Shown: positions 30,722 to 43,804 of the stretch, in pieces | Layout: the number at the start of each line of letters is the position of its first letter | How positions within the stretch are numbered: position 1 is the stretch's first letter | Assembly: GCA_949752745.1 (NCBI GenBank) | Contig: OX457027.1 | Span: 54,874,053-54,938,052 of the forward strand | Direction: 5' to 3' | Source of the DNA: Protula sp. h YS-2021 | Lineage: Eukaryota > Annelida > Polychaeta > Sabellida > Serpulidae | DNA: 64,000 nucleotides | The notes under the pieces: generated by a model | Databases searched by the model: none | Seen by the model: only the letters and a program-made list of their open reading frames with translations | Told to the model about the DNA's origin: nothing | Program-made: the position numbers and the translations under genes

Positions 30722-31220
30722 TAACACTTGACAAGCCTTTGGCTTGCAAGGTGTTTCTGAATTTGTGCGAGCAGCCATTGGTATCTTCTTTTTCTTGACA
30801 GTGATTTATTGTGTCATCTACTCAGCTGACACTAGGGCCACAAAACTTGGAACTTAGGTAGAACTGGATATAAACATGTGCATGACACTTTTTATTTTCT
30901 CCTTCGATTTCGTTTTCTTATTTAAAACGCCATGTGGAAAGAGTGTATTTTCTGCAAGTAAATGTGGAGCATTTATCGCACAGCACAGCAGAACACACAG
31001 TTGCTTGGCTTTGTGCGAGCTATCACTGCGTAAATAGATAACACGACGTATGCCTGATCAGTCAATTAAACCTTAAGTCAACAAAAACCAAACACTACTC
31101 GGCTTATAAAACGTATTCAAGCTGTGTTGTTTGCAATATATTATTCAAGAAATAACCCATTGAAGGAAGTATTTTTTGCGTTTTAATTTTGGTCAAGTGT
31201 TTAACATTTCGCTAGCGAAA
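30722..31220. mobile_element. non-autonomous element, copy B (full form)
   Basis: The second copy of the element at 10255-10634, same orientation, about 90% identical over shared parts. It has an extra internal stretch (about 30801-30925). Both copies begin TAACACTTG with a CAAGCC/GGCTTG hairpin and end TTTCGCTAGCGAAA. Confidence 0.75.
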
Positions 31221-34130
31221 AGGGGTTCTGGTTTACTTTCTGGAATAGGTTTTTTACGTAGGAATCTAAAGAGTGTAGGGAGACTTGCACGATGTCTATC
31301 CCATACACCTTGTTTGGCTGCCGCCTAGGTTAAGGAAGCGTCGACGGCGTCGTCGTCGTGTGACCTTTAGTCTTAGCCCTCTGCAACAAAACGACTTGAA
31401 AATTGCCCTTTGCCGATTCAGTCAGGAGCGAAATAAAGGCGAAGAGTATCGTCCATGTGATCTCGGAATGTGACAACACCTGATCACTTCGGAAAACAAT
31501 GAGCTCACGAGGTACGAAGAATTTTATCTAATGCCTTATGTTCTCAATCAGTGTGGAGTCGCAAACTCTTTCGAAGAGCTGGTTCGCTCCTGGCTGAACA
31601 AATTTTCTCAACGCCTGTGATGCGCATCTAGAAAGAAATAATACGCAAGAAGCGACATCTCTCCCAGTTACCGGTACTACGTGATGATAGGCAGTCAGAG
31701 CAAAGCGTCTGTGCAATACGCTGGGAGCTTGTCCTTTAAGACAGCTTGATGTGGGGTCGTCTGCACTTAATGCACAATGATGGAATGAGTCACGCCCGCG
31801 GACAATATTTAACATCATGTAGATTAGTTACGCCGTCTGCTGTTAATGACCAATCGGACAGAGCGATCGTGTACTGGCATCAACAGTACATTTCGGCGTC
31901 ACACCCGTGAGGACGGCAGCATTGGACTCTTCATCCGTGTGCTATTGCTTGAACGTGCGTGGCGTGTCAACGATGCTGCGCTCCGACGACTGGGGACCAG
32001 TATCATACTTTGTCACGGTAGCCGAAATAACGTGAAGAGAAGTATTTCTTGGCGCGAATCCTTATAAAACAGAGAGTTCTTATTAGGAATCACATTGTAA
32101 TGTGTCGGGATTAAAAATTTAGGTTGATTCCTAAGCACTTCAACAGTGACAATTGTGAGGCCTGCTCCACAGTGCACAGCTGAAACAAAGTCTCAGTATT
32201 CGAGTTTGAATGACCGCGATTTACTATGAGTTTGTTTCTCTAGTGAAGTCACTTGTGAAAATTTGAAGTCATTCGATGTCTTTGTGAGTAACTACTTTCT
32301 CTGATGTAGACACAGTTTTGTTCGTTATGGTCGTACAGTCGAGTGATGAGCTCTAAGCGTCCAGGTACAAATAACTTGTGTGATGAAAGACCAGATAGCA
32401 GTTTTTACGAAAATCATTTGCTGTAAACACGTTCTCAGGTTCGAAAACACCGATAGTGCCGGGGGTTTTGAAAGCGTAACCCATGAAACTTGCAACCTGC
32501 TACCACACTAAACAAGTATGGTAAAAATTAAATAGAAACTACAACCCATACTGCGTTCTGATGGCAGGAAAACAAGAATCGGACGAAAGCTGGTGTCACA
32601 TCTTTATCTTACATTATAAAACTTTTTTTTCGGAGAATCTAAAAAGCCGTGTTTGTGAATGAATGCTGACCACGCGTTGTTAACGCAGCAACTCTGATTC
32701 GTTGTTTGTTGATGACAACGGAATAAACAGTAACAAAATGGAAATTTGTTTTAGCTGTACTTTACCCTAAAAGTTTAATTTATGGATCACGATACCAATG
32801 CCAAAGACACTGATTAACCACAGTGATGGCTTCGTCGCCTACAGATAGATATTTTCTAAAATAAAGAGGCAACTTTTACTTTAAGCTTATTTATTCTAAA
32901 TGTACTTGATCATTTTAACCATATTATTAGCAAGGTAAGATACCATAGCAAAAATGTTATGAAAAACCTCCAGAGCGCAGCTAAAACGAACTTTTATGTC
33001 CGTTCTTAACTTACTATTTAAGATAGAAGATAACATCATTCACGTTTTAAGATGAAACTCAATTACGAAAAAGTACAAATTTGAAAATTACTAAAACGCA
33101 ATAATGCAGAAAAAGTATATAAAACTATAACCTGAGAAGAATGCAATTATTATGTCTACCGGATGTGAATATTGGTAAGTATCAAGACGTTTTGAGGATT
33201 GGGACACAGGTAAACTCTTCTAAATACACAAGTACCTTAAGCACCAATGTAAAATACAAAAACAATTCTGGTAATTTATTTGGAGCTTTTAATGAAACAA
33301 AAAGTATGGTTGTCTTCTACTGCACCATTGCCTTAAAGAACATTGTTGTACTATACTTGCAAAGAAACTTTAACTCCATATGAGTTTTTGGAATATTTTC
33401 GCTGAATATGTTCACTTGTGACATAAATTAACTTGTCTAAAATTAAATTACCGATACATATTAAAAATTAAAAAAAATTCTTGTTCAAAAGCATACATAT
33501 TAGCACTGCCAAGACAGAAGTAATTTATAATAAACGATCAAACTAGGCATGCCAATGAGATATCTAATAAGTGCAATCTGACATCTCTAATCAATTAAAG
33601 ATATTTCAAATTGAAAAGAGCGTTGGCCGTTTTTATACTGTTTTCATTTACATGTATTATAACGAAAAGTTCAATTGTAATAATTAATAAATAATAATCC
33701 AATAATGGGCAAAAAGTCTACAGCCACAAATGACGAAATTGTTGAAGTGTGAATGCGGATCATGTGAACTTCATTGTGTCCAAAATAGAAAGGAAAGGAA
33801 GCTGATGTTGCATGCACGAATTTCATAGCTTACACAGACCTCATGACTCTTCCAAAACAATGAGAAATTCACTGCATTATTATTGGAGAATTGCATCCAG
33901 CAAAAAGTACTTTTGTAACGATGGCGGACATAACAACACATATTTCTTTTTCTCTTACATGTAAATAATACCGTAAACCTCTGCTTTTTAATCTTGAAGC
34001 TTAGTAGGAACAATTTCAGTTGTTAGGTGTGCAGAAACATCAACTCTTAACACATGGAAAATAATCAGTATCAACAGCAAGAAAGATAAATAGAAATCAG
34101 CATGAAAATAAAACATCACCTATTTATTGT
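31221..34130. other. intergenic, nothing recognised
   Basis: 31.5-32.1 kb has higher GC and short open frames on both strands that I cannot place in any family; given the DIRS remnant next to it, it may be other parts of that element. 32.1-34.1 kb is AT-rich with no coding or repeat signal that I can name. Confidence 0.35.
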
Positions 34131-34132
34131 AA

Positions 34133-35952
34133 AATCGTCCCCGACTAAAGCGACGCATAGGCTAAAGCGCCCCAATCTAATGTGCCCCGTTTTTTATTTT
34201 TAGACCTTTTCTTTTCCATTTTCCCTTTTATTTATTTTTCCTAGAGAAAGAAAATTTCTGTAATAGAAGCTATACTCAACTTTTTCATTTTTATTGTTAT
34301 GAACTAATCCTCGACAATCTACTCTAATTAGACAAACTCTGAAATAAAATAAAATGTGCTGCTGCAAACATAATTCTATATCCAGTCCATTTTTGCTGGA
34401 ATCTGCTGACTTGCGTTCTCTATTTTGAATGGACTACTCTTAAGTGCAGCAAGGACCCTGAGAGCTTCAAACCGACCGGGCTCTGGCGCATGCGTGTGCT
34501 TATTCACCTACAAAATAACCTCTCCATCTCGAATGTGGAGTTTTGCTTTGCCCTGATCCTAGTTATTCTTACGTTGTTTTTCACTAAAATGTGACCACAC
34601 AAGTAGCCAGATCTTTCTGTTTTAAATACAAGTATCCATCGCTGTGAAACTCAGAGGCACCTAACGTTGTCTCGATAAGCTCCATCTATGTCGTTAAATA
34701 TGAATCATAAGTTGTTGCTTTATATACCGCAACATACTGCAAAAATTGCATTTCAGAAATACCGCCAGAGAAACACTTCTCGGGATGAAATTGAAATTTT
34801 ATTTAAATTTGCATTCTTTTCGACAAAAAGAGATGTTGAACATGTTGAATAAAACTACAATTAAATACTTGAAGTAACACCATCTGGGGTCATTCATTAC
34901 AGAATGATCAATTATAATTGCGAATGAGCCCTCAGATTCAAAGCCGTCAAATGGAATGACAGTCTCGCATTGATTAGGCAATCATTGATATAAAGAATTA
35001 ATTTTTCATCTCAAAATCCATTTTTTGATATCAAGAATTAATTATTGCTATCGGTAATTATATTTTTGATATCTCTAAATCTCTTCTTTTTCTCAAAAAA
35101 TAATTCTTGATATCAAATAATATTCATAAATATCAAAAATATTTTTATTGATATAAAAATGTTATAATGATATATAAAATTAATTTCTTCAAAGAGAAAT
35201 GAAATATTTGATATCTAACTATCAATTTTTAGCTCAATAATTTATTTTCTTTTTATTGATATCAAGTGATTATTTTCCAAAATATTATTTTAGAATGAAA
35301 AGTTATTTAGTTTATAATTGAGATTCCGCAAAATAAAAAAAAAAATAAGCAATTTTTCAGCTGAACAACTGTGTTGTTATTATTGATACCAATAATTTTT
35401 TTTCCAAAATTTAATTGTGATTTGTCAAATTTTATATAAATGTGTGCCTATTTTAATATTTTGAAGTTTGTAAAATTGATTTTTTAACTAAAAATCGAAA
35501 TTTTTGAGAGCAATATATTGATTAATAAGATCTACATCTATTGAAATCTTTCATATATTTTGATATAAAAAATAAGCATTAAATATTAAAATTCCATAGC
35601 AATCGCCTATGAAAGGCATTTTAAAAGGCACTTAAAACAGTAACTGATGTCCATTGTTACCTGCACTCAAAGGAAATGAAAGTTTCTTTGATGCCCAGCG
35701 GTATATTAATTGTTGAGATGCTATCTAATGATTGCAAGCTAAAATATCTAAAAGACCACTAATGAGCCTTTAGAGTATACATTATTGGTCCTTCTATAGT
35801 TAAACAATTTTCATGGATAAGCAGTTTCATATTTCCTATAAAAATATTTTCAAAAGAAAAAAACAGGGGCTCATTAACCGGGAGTGCTTTAGCCTAGTGG
35901 CGATCTAGCCGGGGCGCTTTTTCCGGGGCGCTTTAGATGGGGGCATTTTCGC
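34133..35952. mobile_element. 1.8-kb element with GCGCCCC-type inverted ends and a palindromic AT-rich core
   Basis: The left end has CTAAAGCGAC..GGCTAAAGCGCCCCAATCTA; the right end has GGGGCGCTTTTTCCGGGGCG followed by CTTTAGATGGGGGCA, the inverted theme. The core (34980-35600) is over 80% AT with many TTGATATCAA-like palindromes. No transposase frame. It looks like a non-autonomous foldback element. Confidence 0.5.
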
Positions 35953-36272
35953 TCAAACCGACTGGCAATACATAATATGTTATGAATCTGTTTCGAATCA
36001 CTCCAGCCATTCTACCTGACAGTTGTATTTGATGGTTTTTACGGATCAAAGAACTGTTTTCAACAAACGAGAAAAATTATTCTAATATAACGGTAGTGAT
36101 TATGGAAAGATGATCTTGAAACTATTTTATTCAGTGTGAATGGTGTGTTCAATTTCAATTTTTAATTAAAAAACATTTCTGTCATACTCTGTTCCGACGG
36201 CCTAATTTGACATGTAAAGGTGTTCTTTTTGCATTAATGAGTTTTATCGTTAATGCTTTCGTCACATATTTT

Positions 36273-36500
36273 AAATGTTCCCTTTATCGAACTAAAAACA
36301 TTCAACATTCATTAAATTATATCTATCATTGTTTAAGGAACCTTCAGTAAAAGCAGTATAGTGTCAACTTTTAGCGAATTTATTCTAAATGTTCCCTTTA
36401 TCTAACTAAAAACATTCAACATTCATTAAATTATATCTACCATGGTTTAAGGAACCTTCAGTAAAAAGCAGTTATTGTCAAACTTTAAGGAGTTTATAAA
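36273..36500. repeat. 114-bp tandem duplication
   Basis: AAATGTTCCCTTTATC starts at 36273 and again at 36387. Both units contain ACTAAAAACATTCAACATTC, TTAAATTATATCTA and GTTTAAGGAACCTTCAGTAA. Copies are over 90% alike, so the duplication is recent. Confidence 0.85.
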
Positions 36501-36689
36501 GAGTTCAAGTCCAAGTTAGAAAGAAGCATGCGTAGTACACACACTGTGTTAAGAATTCAGACACTTCTGTATTTTCACGTGTTCAGTTATTTTTGGAAAT
36601 CTTCAAAAAATTACAGTTAAATGCTTATCACTGAGACCAGGGCGTCTCCAATCTTGGCTTGAGAAAGAAACCACTGTATTTAAATCCAA

Positions 36690-37936
36690 GACTAGCTAAA
36701 TGGCATAGAAACGGCAAGTATACCTGGGAGATACAAGGCGTGGTGCTTCCAGTTCGGCAGAATTCCGCGTTTATGCTGGCCATTGTTGATGTACGACATT
36801 CCCATGAGTAACGTACAAGAAATGAAACGAATGGCTGGCAAATACCTACGAAGATGGCTCGGAGTTCCACCAAGTTTTTTCTCTGTCAGACTCTACAGCA
36901 ATAGCAGTTGTGTACAGCTCCCACTGACGTCAATTGTTGAAGAGTTTTAGGTTGGGAAAGTGCGAGGACAGCTACAGTTGCAGCACTCGCGGGATGATCT
37001 AGTATCAAAGGCAGGCACGACAGTTCGCAGTAGCAGAAAGTGTTCAGTACAGGAGAGTATACAAGAGGCGGAGAGTAGAATAAGATTCCGGGAACTGGGT
37101 GGAACAGTGCGACAGCGAAGGCGAGAATTAGAGGAAACAAATAAACCCAGGTGGAAGGAAGCCGATACAAGAGGAAGAAGAAAGACGAAATCCGAGCAAG
37201 AGAGGAGGGGGCGATGAGGACAAAAGCAGTCGGCATGGTAGCGCAAGGCCAGTGGACTCAGTGGGAATCGATCACACCAAAGAAATTGTCGTGGAGCGAC
37301 ACCATAAAGAAAGAACCTATGTGTCTTTCATTCCAGCTGAGGAGCGTGTACGACCAGCTTCCATCTCCGACAAACCTGAAGCTCTGGAAGGTGACAGACG
37401 ATGAGAAGCGCGCACTGTGCAGAGAAAGAGCATCTATGTAACACATTCTTACTAGCAGCAAAGTGGCCCTATCACAGGGAAGATACCGGTGGAAACATGA
37501 TATTGTATTGAGGGCAATAACTGCCGTCCTAGACAGAGCGATCAATGCACAAAACAAGACGAGGCCATCAGCTCTGCGGCTCATTAAGTTTGTGAAAGCA
37601 GGAGAGGAGAAGCAGCATATCAGCAAGTGTCAGTCGGGAATGTTAACCACGGCAAATGATTGGCAGATACGGGTGGATTTGAAGAACCGTCTTGCATTTC
37701 CGCAGGAAGTATTTACGACAAGTCTCAGGCCCGATATCGTTACATGGTCCTGCAGCACAAAACAGATCCTGTTAATTGAACTAACAGTCCCATGGGAAAG
37801 CCGTGCAGAGGAAGCAAACGCAAGGAAGCTCAGCAAGTATGAAGAGCTGAGGAAAGACTGTGAAGAAAGCGGCTATAAAGCGTGGTGCCTACCAGTAGAG
37901 ATAGGATGCCGGGGTTTCGTATGTAGATCGGTGTGA
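36690..37936 (+). pseudogene. LINE-like retrotransposon ORF, C-terminal part, degenerate
   Basis: The segment matches the end of a non-LTR retrotransposon polyprotein widespread in marine invertebrates. In order: WCFQFGRIPRLCWPLLMYD (36729-36786), RRWLGVPPSF, LPLTSIVEEF, EAESRIRFRELGG (near 37070), QWTQWE..LSW, LRSVYDQLPSPTNLKLW, a degraded Cys/His knuckle (ALC...HIL), LSQGRYRWKHD, and RPDIVTWS..ILLIELTVPWE with an endonuclease-like PD..E.T pattern, then PVEIGCRGF. Stops at 36948 and 37439 and a frameshift near 37150-37217 show it is dead. The family name is not certain from memory. Confidence 0.65.
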
Positions 37937-38490
37937 TCCATGTGCAAGGTTTTAGGTCTGCAAGGGAGGGAGAGGAAAGACCTGAGGGTGAAGATCAGGC
38001 TGAGCGAACGTCTAATTGATTGTGGCTGAAGCGTAATGACAAGACATGGGCAGAGAAACACTAAAGATATACCGAAGGAAGTGAATGACGGTCAAGAGAG
38101 CTGACGAGAGCTGCTTTGTAACGGAGTAGCTAACCATTGCGGCTCCACCATGCCATTGATTCGAGGTGCGAAATTCTGAGAGACATGGTTCAATTCTGAT
38201 GATTGGGACGCAAAGCACTGCAGTGACCTCACCAGAGGGTTCTACACCCAGCACTGTGCATACCACAAATGCTTTGAAGCACCGCAAAATAGACCTCCGA
38301 AGCATCGATTTGTAGGCCAAATCCTTCCGGAATAAGCCATTAGACTTTGCCGCCCCACCCAAAGATATTATGCGCATAATTTCCACCCCAACGCACCCCA
38401 TTCCAACATCTTCCAGTCCAAGAGTTGTTTTGTATTGCAATATTGAGCATTAGGGACTCGGTTGTTTGGGAATTTTATAAAACAATAAAA
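37937..38490. other. probable 3' part of the LINE remnant
   Basis: Continues from the LINE frame with stops in all frames and ends near an AATAAA (38483-38488). The antisense open frame across it has no support. Confidence 0.35.
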
Positions 38491-40405
38491 ACATTCAAGT
38501 ACAAAACAATGTGGCTGTATCGCAGGTAATCATATGTTATTGGGGCTCTGTTGTGGTTGTGGATTTTTTTGTTATACATAACACATAAAAATACCACACA
38601 GCATAATATTTAACCTACTCAAGTAGGGGGGGGGGGGGGAAGTGGGGGGAAGTGATGTTGACAATGCCGGGCTACTAGAGAGCATGTGTATTGAAAAGCG
38701 CAGGACATAGTCCAATGGAGAAGGTGGTTTGGTCATGAACCCTATTCTTGGAGGACTTGGAATGGTTTTAAAATGCAGAATATATTACGTTAATTGCGAC
38801 ATGTTTAAAAATGTTTATAAATGGTCAATGCTTTAAAATGCAAAATTGTTATGATATCCATTAAGACACGGTAATGAACCTTAATGGTGTGAGAAAAAAA
38901 GTTCCAAATGAATCTGTAGTATTAGCTAAACCCGCACACACGGTCCTACGATTGAATGCCGCAGTATCAAACTATATAATTTGGCTACGGTTTAGCCGTG
39001 ATTTTAGAAGTGCTGTTTTGAATAAGGCCAGTGGGGTGTGCTTTGAGATATCGGCGTAGAATATTTTTCTTCGAATTTAGCAGTTTAAATTTGGGCTCTC
39101 TTTACATTTTCATACAATATTCATTAGTCAAGATTGCAAAGCGTACAAATTAAAATAAAATAACTACAGTAGTCATCTGTGTATATAATGGTCTCTTGCA
39201 TACAGAACATCTGCATGTGTCAAAAAATTTTGACATAAAACATGACTCAAGCATTCTAATTTGATGATCCATGCATCAAAGTGATATTGTATTAAAGTGA
39301 TATCAATTTTAGATTCTTGTCAAGTTCAAGAAAAGAACAATAGCACGTTGTTATTCTCATTAATATTATAAGTGCGTAAGAGCAGTCGTTATAAATAACA
39401 CAAGAGCCATTACAACTCCCATATGATCCTGTCACGATAAAAGTTTTATTCGGCATGCCTCTCTCAAGGTAAAACACACTTGCAAGAAATCAATTGAATA
39501 GTGGGACTTAGCTTTGGATCAATAACATTCACTTGTCTTACTTAGCACAGTTAACACATGAGTCACAGGCTGCTAAAGTAACCCAAGTGCATTTTTTGAT
39601 GACTATATATAACCAAAAATATAAACGTGTTATAGATGGTGAAACTTATTACTTCGAAAGTAACAGTGTTATTGCCTTTACGTGATATTTTCAAAGTATC
39701 AAAGTTTTATTTTCTATACAACAAGGTGTACAGTAAAGTGTAAAGTGAGACATTATTCAGCATCTTAAAGATGACTTAAATTTCATTTATTTATAGGTGA
39801 AGTTGGACTAGCATTTTAAGAGCTATAATCAAATTTACAACAGTGGCGGGTGAGTTCAGAATCAACTAAAAATACGAGAAAAAAGAGAGAATAAGGCTCT
39901 ACTCCATAGAAAATCCACCCCTTATTCTCCCAGTTTCTGTTTTTAGCTTACTTGTTCGTATTCTCACCTCTGCAGATTATTGTAGAGCGTTTATAAAGTA
40001 GACCTGGCCATAATTTTTTAACAGCCCTGTTCACTATGTTTTTAAATTTGACAAAACATGAAAACAGCTTATTTATTTAAATAATTCAACTAATATAAAA
40101 TTCATATAGAAATTTTCTTTTGCTATATTCCTTAAAATATCGCACTGATTCTGTTAAATTTTGGCTAAGCATTTACTTTTTGCTAAATCCACGATAAGAG
40201 ATTCTTCTCTAAAAATCTCAATCTTAATCTTAGAAATTGCTTATATTTTCATTTAGACTAGATCTGGCAAGACATTGATAAGTAGCAAAAGTAATATGTT
40301 TCCCATACAATATATTTGCAATAATTCTAAAGCTACCAGGAGCTATAAGATTTATCGGTCGATCTAAGTCTAAAAATGTGCTTACGCCATTGAAGATTTT
40401 GTGGT
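38491..40405. other. intergenic, nothing recognised
   Basis: AT-rich; a G-run of 13 at 38627-38639. No coding or structural signal supported. Confidence 0.4.
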
Positions 40406-40409
40406 GAAA

Positions 40410-41095
40410 CCCAGCGTGACAATTACGTCGGGTCGACGTCGTGACCCGACGTTTTCGACGTTGGACTGACGTGCCGGTTTTGGTTGCATATGAAGTGGAA
40501 CCGACGTCGGGTTTTCAACGTCAGAATGACGTCGGGTTCCGCCCTAAATCCGACGTCAGAATTAAGTCGGTTTTAGGTTGTATATGAAATTGGAACCGAC
40601 GTCGGATTCCGACCTGAAACTGACGTCGGGTTTACCACCTTGAAACGACTAGTCTTAGACGTGTTACAAAAATAGAGTCTGGAGTTATATAATTAATAAA
40701 TTATTAATCATTCAACTGCTGTTGTGAAATACATACGAAAGCATTTTCCATGTAAATTTTTACAATCTAGGAAGAAAAATATCGACGCGCCATCAAAATT
40801 CTAAAATTTTTATGTGAAAAATATGCTTTTCTTCCTCCTTTTCAAAATGACTTCCATTTCCGGTGAGCGATAATAAATTGTCATCACTTTTTGGTTGTTT
40901 TTTTTTTCAACGTCACAATGACTTCAGAAAGCCGACGTCGCCTCGACGTCGAAATAAAGTCGGATTTTGGGGAAATAGGTCGTGACGTAATTCTACCCAT
41001 TATACAACTTTATTTTATTCAGAATATGGTTGTGAAGACGTTGCAACCAAAATCCAACCTTTTTCAACCAAAAAAGACGTCAGTTGTTTGCTGGG
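40410..41095. mobile_element. 686-bp inverted-repeat element full of CGACGTC motifs
   Basis: Begins CCCAGCGTGACAATTACGTC and ends GACGTCAGTTGTTTGCTGGG, an imperfect 20-bp terminal inverted repeat (13/20). The ends carry many CGACGTCGG and GACGTC motifs; the middle is AT-rich. No transposase frame. It resembles MITE-like elements with ACGTC-rich ends found in many invertebrates. Confidence 0.6.
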
Positions 41096-41660
41096 CATGT
41101 TTGTGATTAAGAACAGGCCTTACTCCTGAGGATATTCTTGTTCGGTAATCGATTCCAATCATTTGGTTTGTTAAAATTATGTGCAAACGAGCTAAAATTG
41201 TTTAATTAACTTGTTATACCATGTACATACGTGTGCCTGACAATTTAGCTCGTACAGGTTGTTTGAATGGACTCCGCTGATGTCTTTGAATGTGGGCCGG
41301 AGCAAAATATTGCTGTAAATGCTTCAGGTACTTACCGAGACTCTTACATCGATGTTATAAATATATTACATAATTTTCATAAGCTAATAAATTGTTGAAC
41401 CAGACATTATAATTTCCTTAGTAGAGAAGTTCGGCAATTTCGAAGTTTATATTTGTTGTTTATTTTTCATATGCTTACCAAAATGACTTCTGGCTAAAAT
41501 ACAAATTTTGAATTTTCAAAGCTAATTTTAAGTAACAGTGAGGTGAAGGAAATACCAAGTACTTTTATCCATGCATATTCTGCATCAGTAACATTCGTTT
41601 ACAACAAAATTGAAAATCTTCTCCAAGTTGCGACGAAATATTAGGCATGTTTAAACACCG

Positions 41661-42153
41661 ATGCCACGTTGTAATTTTTTAGTTTCAGCAAGGCTTTGTA
41701 GGAATTTAAGCAATGTTGGATTTAGGATAGTGGCTTGCTGTGCAAAGAAAGAACCCAGCCGTTCTATCAAACAGTGTTATAAACAAGATGTTGAATCAAA
41801 TAATCACATTATATCAAAAATGACCGGGATCAAGAACTACCACCTAAAGAATGGAATGGGAGAGTGCGAGGGGCTACCTAGTAAGAAGCGATCCTCAGTG
41901 TTATATCCTGTGTTATATCTAACCGATTTATATTATATTATATTGTATTCTACGTTGTCTTAAAAGGGTGACAGTTAACCCAGTTGGTTTATGTGATTGG
42001 TCCAGAAATTCAGATGGCTCAAATTCAAAATCCGGCTCAAACAGTGAATTGTCTTTTGCTGTAATATCACCAGACACGCCAGATCTAGTAAAACACTTGG
42101 TGTGTCAGGCCATTCATTTAAAGAAACATTTAACTGAACCTTGCAAGAAATAA
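41661..42153 (+). CDS. possible two-exon 3' end of an unknown gene
   Basis: A frame from about 41661 reaches GMGECEGLP at a donor-like CTA|GTAAGA (41880). A second frame starts after GACAG (41974) and would continue in phase as NPVGLCDWSRNSDGS, ending HLTEPCKK and a stop at 42151-42153, followed by AATAAA-like sequence. The product is Lys/Ser-rich with no domain that I recognise. The acceptor has a poor pyrimidine tract, so the call is weak. Confidence 0.2.
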
Positions 42154-42357
42154 AAAATAATAAATTCAATATCCAATTAAACAATTTAATTAACGTTTTG
42201 GATCAATTATATATTTCAGTGCCTTTCGTTTATATTTTTCAACAAAAATAGCAATGCATGTTTTGTCAATCATAATATTGTAAATTTTGATGTCTGTGCA
42301 AAAATCAATATGGAGATGTAAAATGTACTTTATTTTATCATATATTAATTTTTTTAG

Positions 42358-43804
<1,447 letters not shown>

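Noticed and set aside
31528..31818. Possible DIRS tyrosine recombinase or gag fragment (minus strand)
   Set aside because: Close to a DIRS RT remnant, but I could not find the catalytic R..HxxR..Y pattern.
38012..38440. 142-residue minus-strand open frame
   Set aside because: Antisense to the 3' part of the LINE remnant; composition does not look like a protein family.
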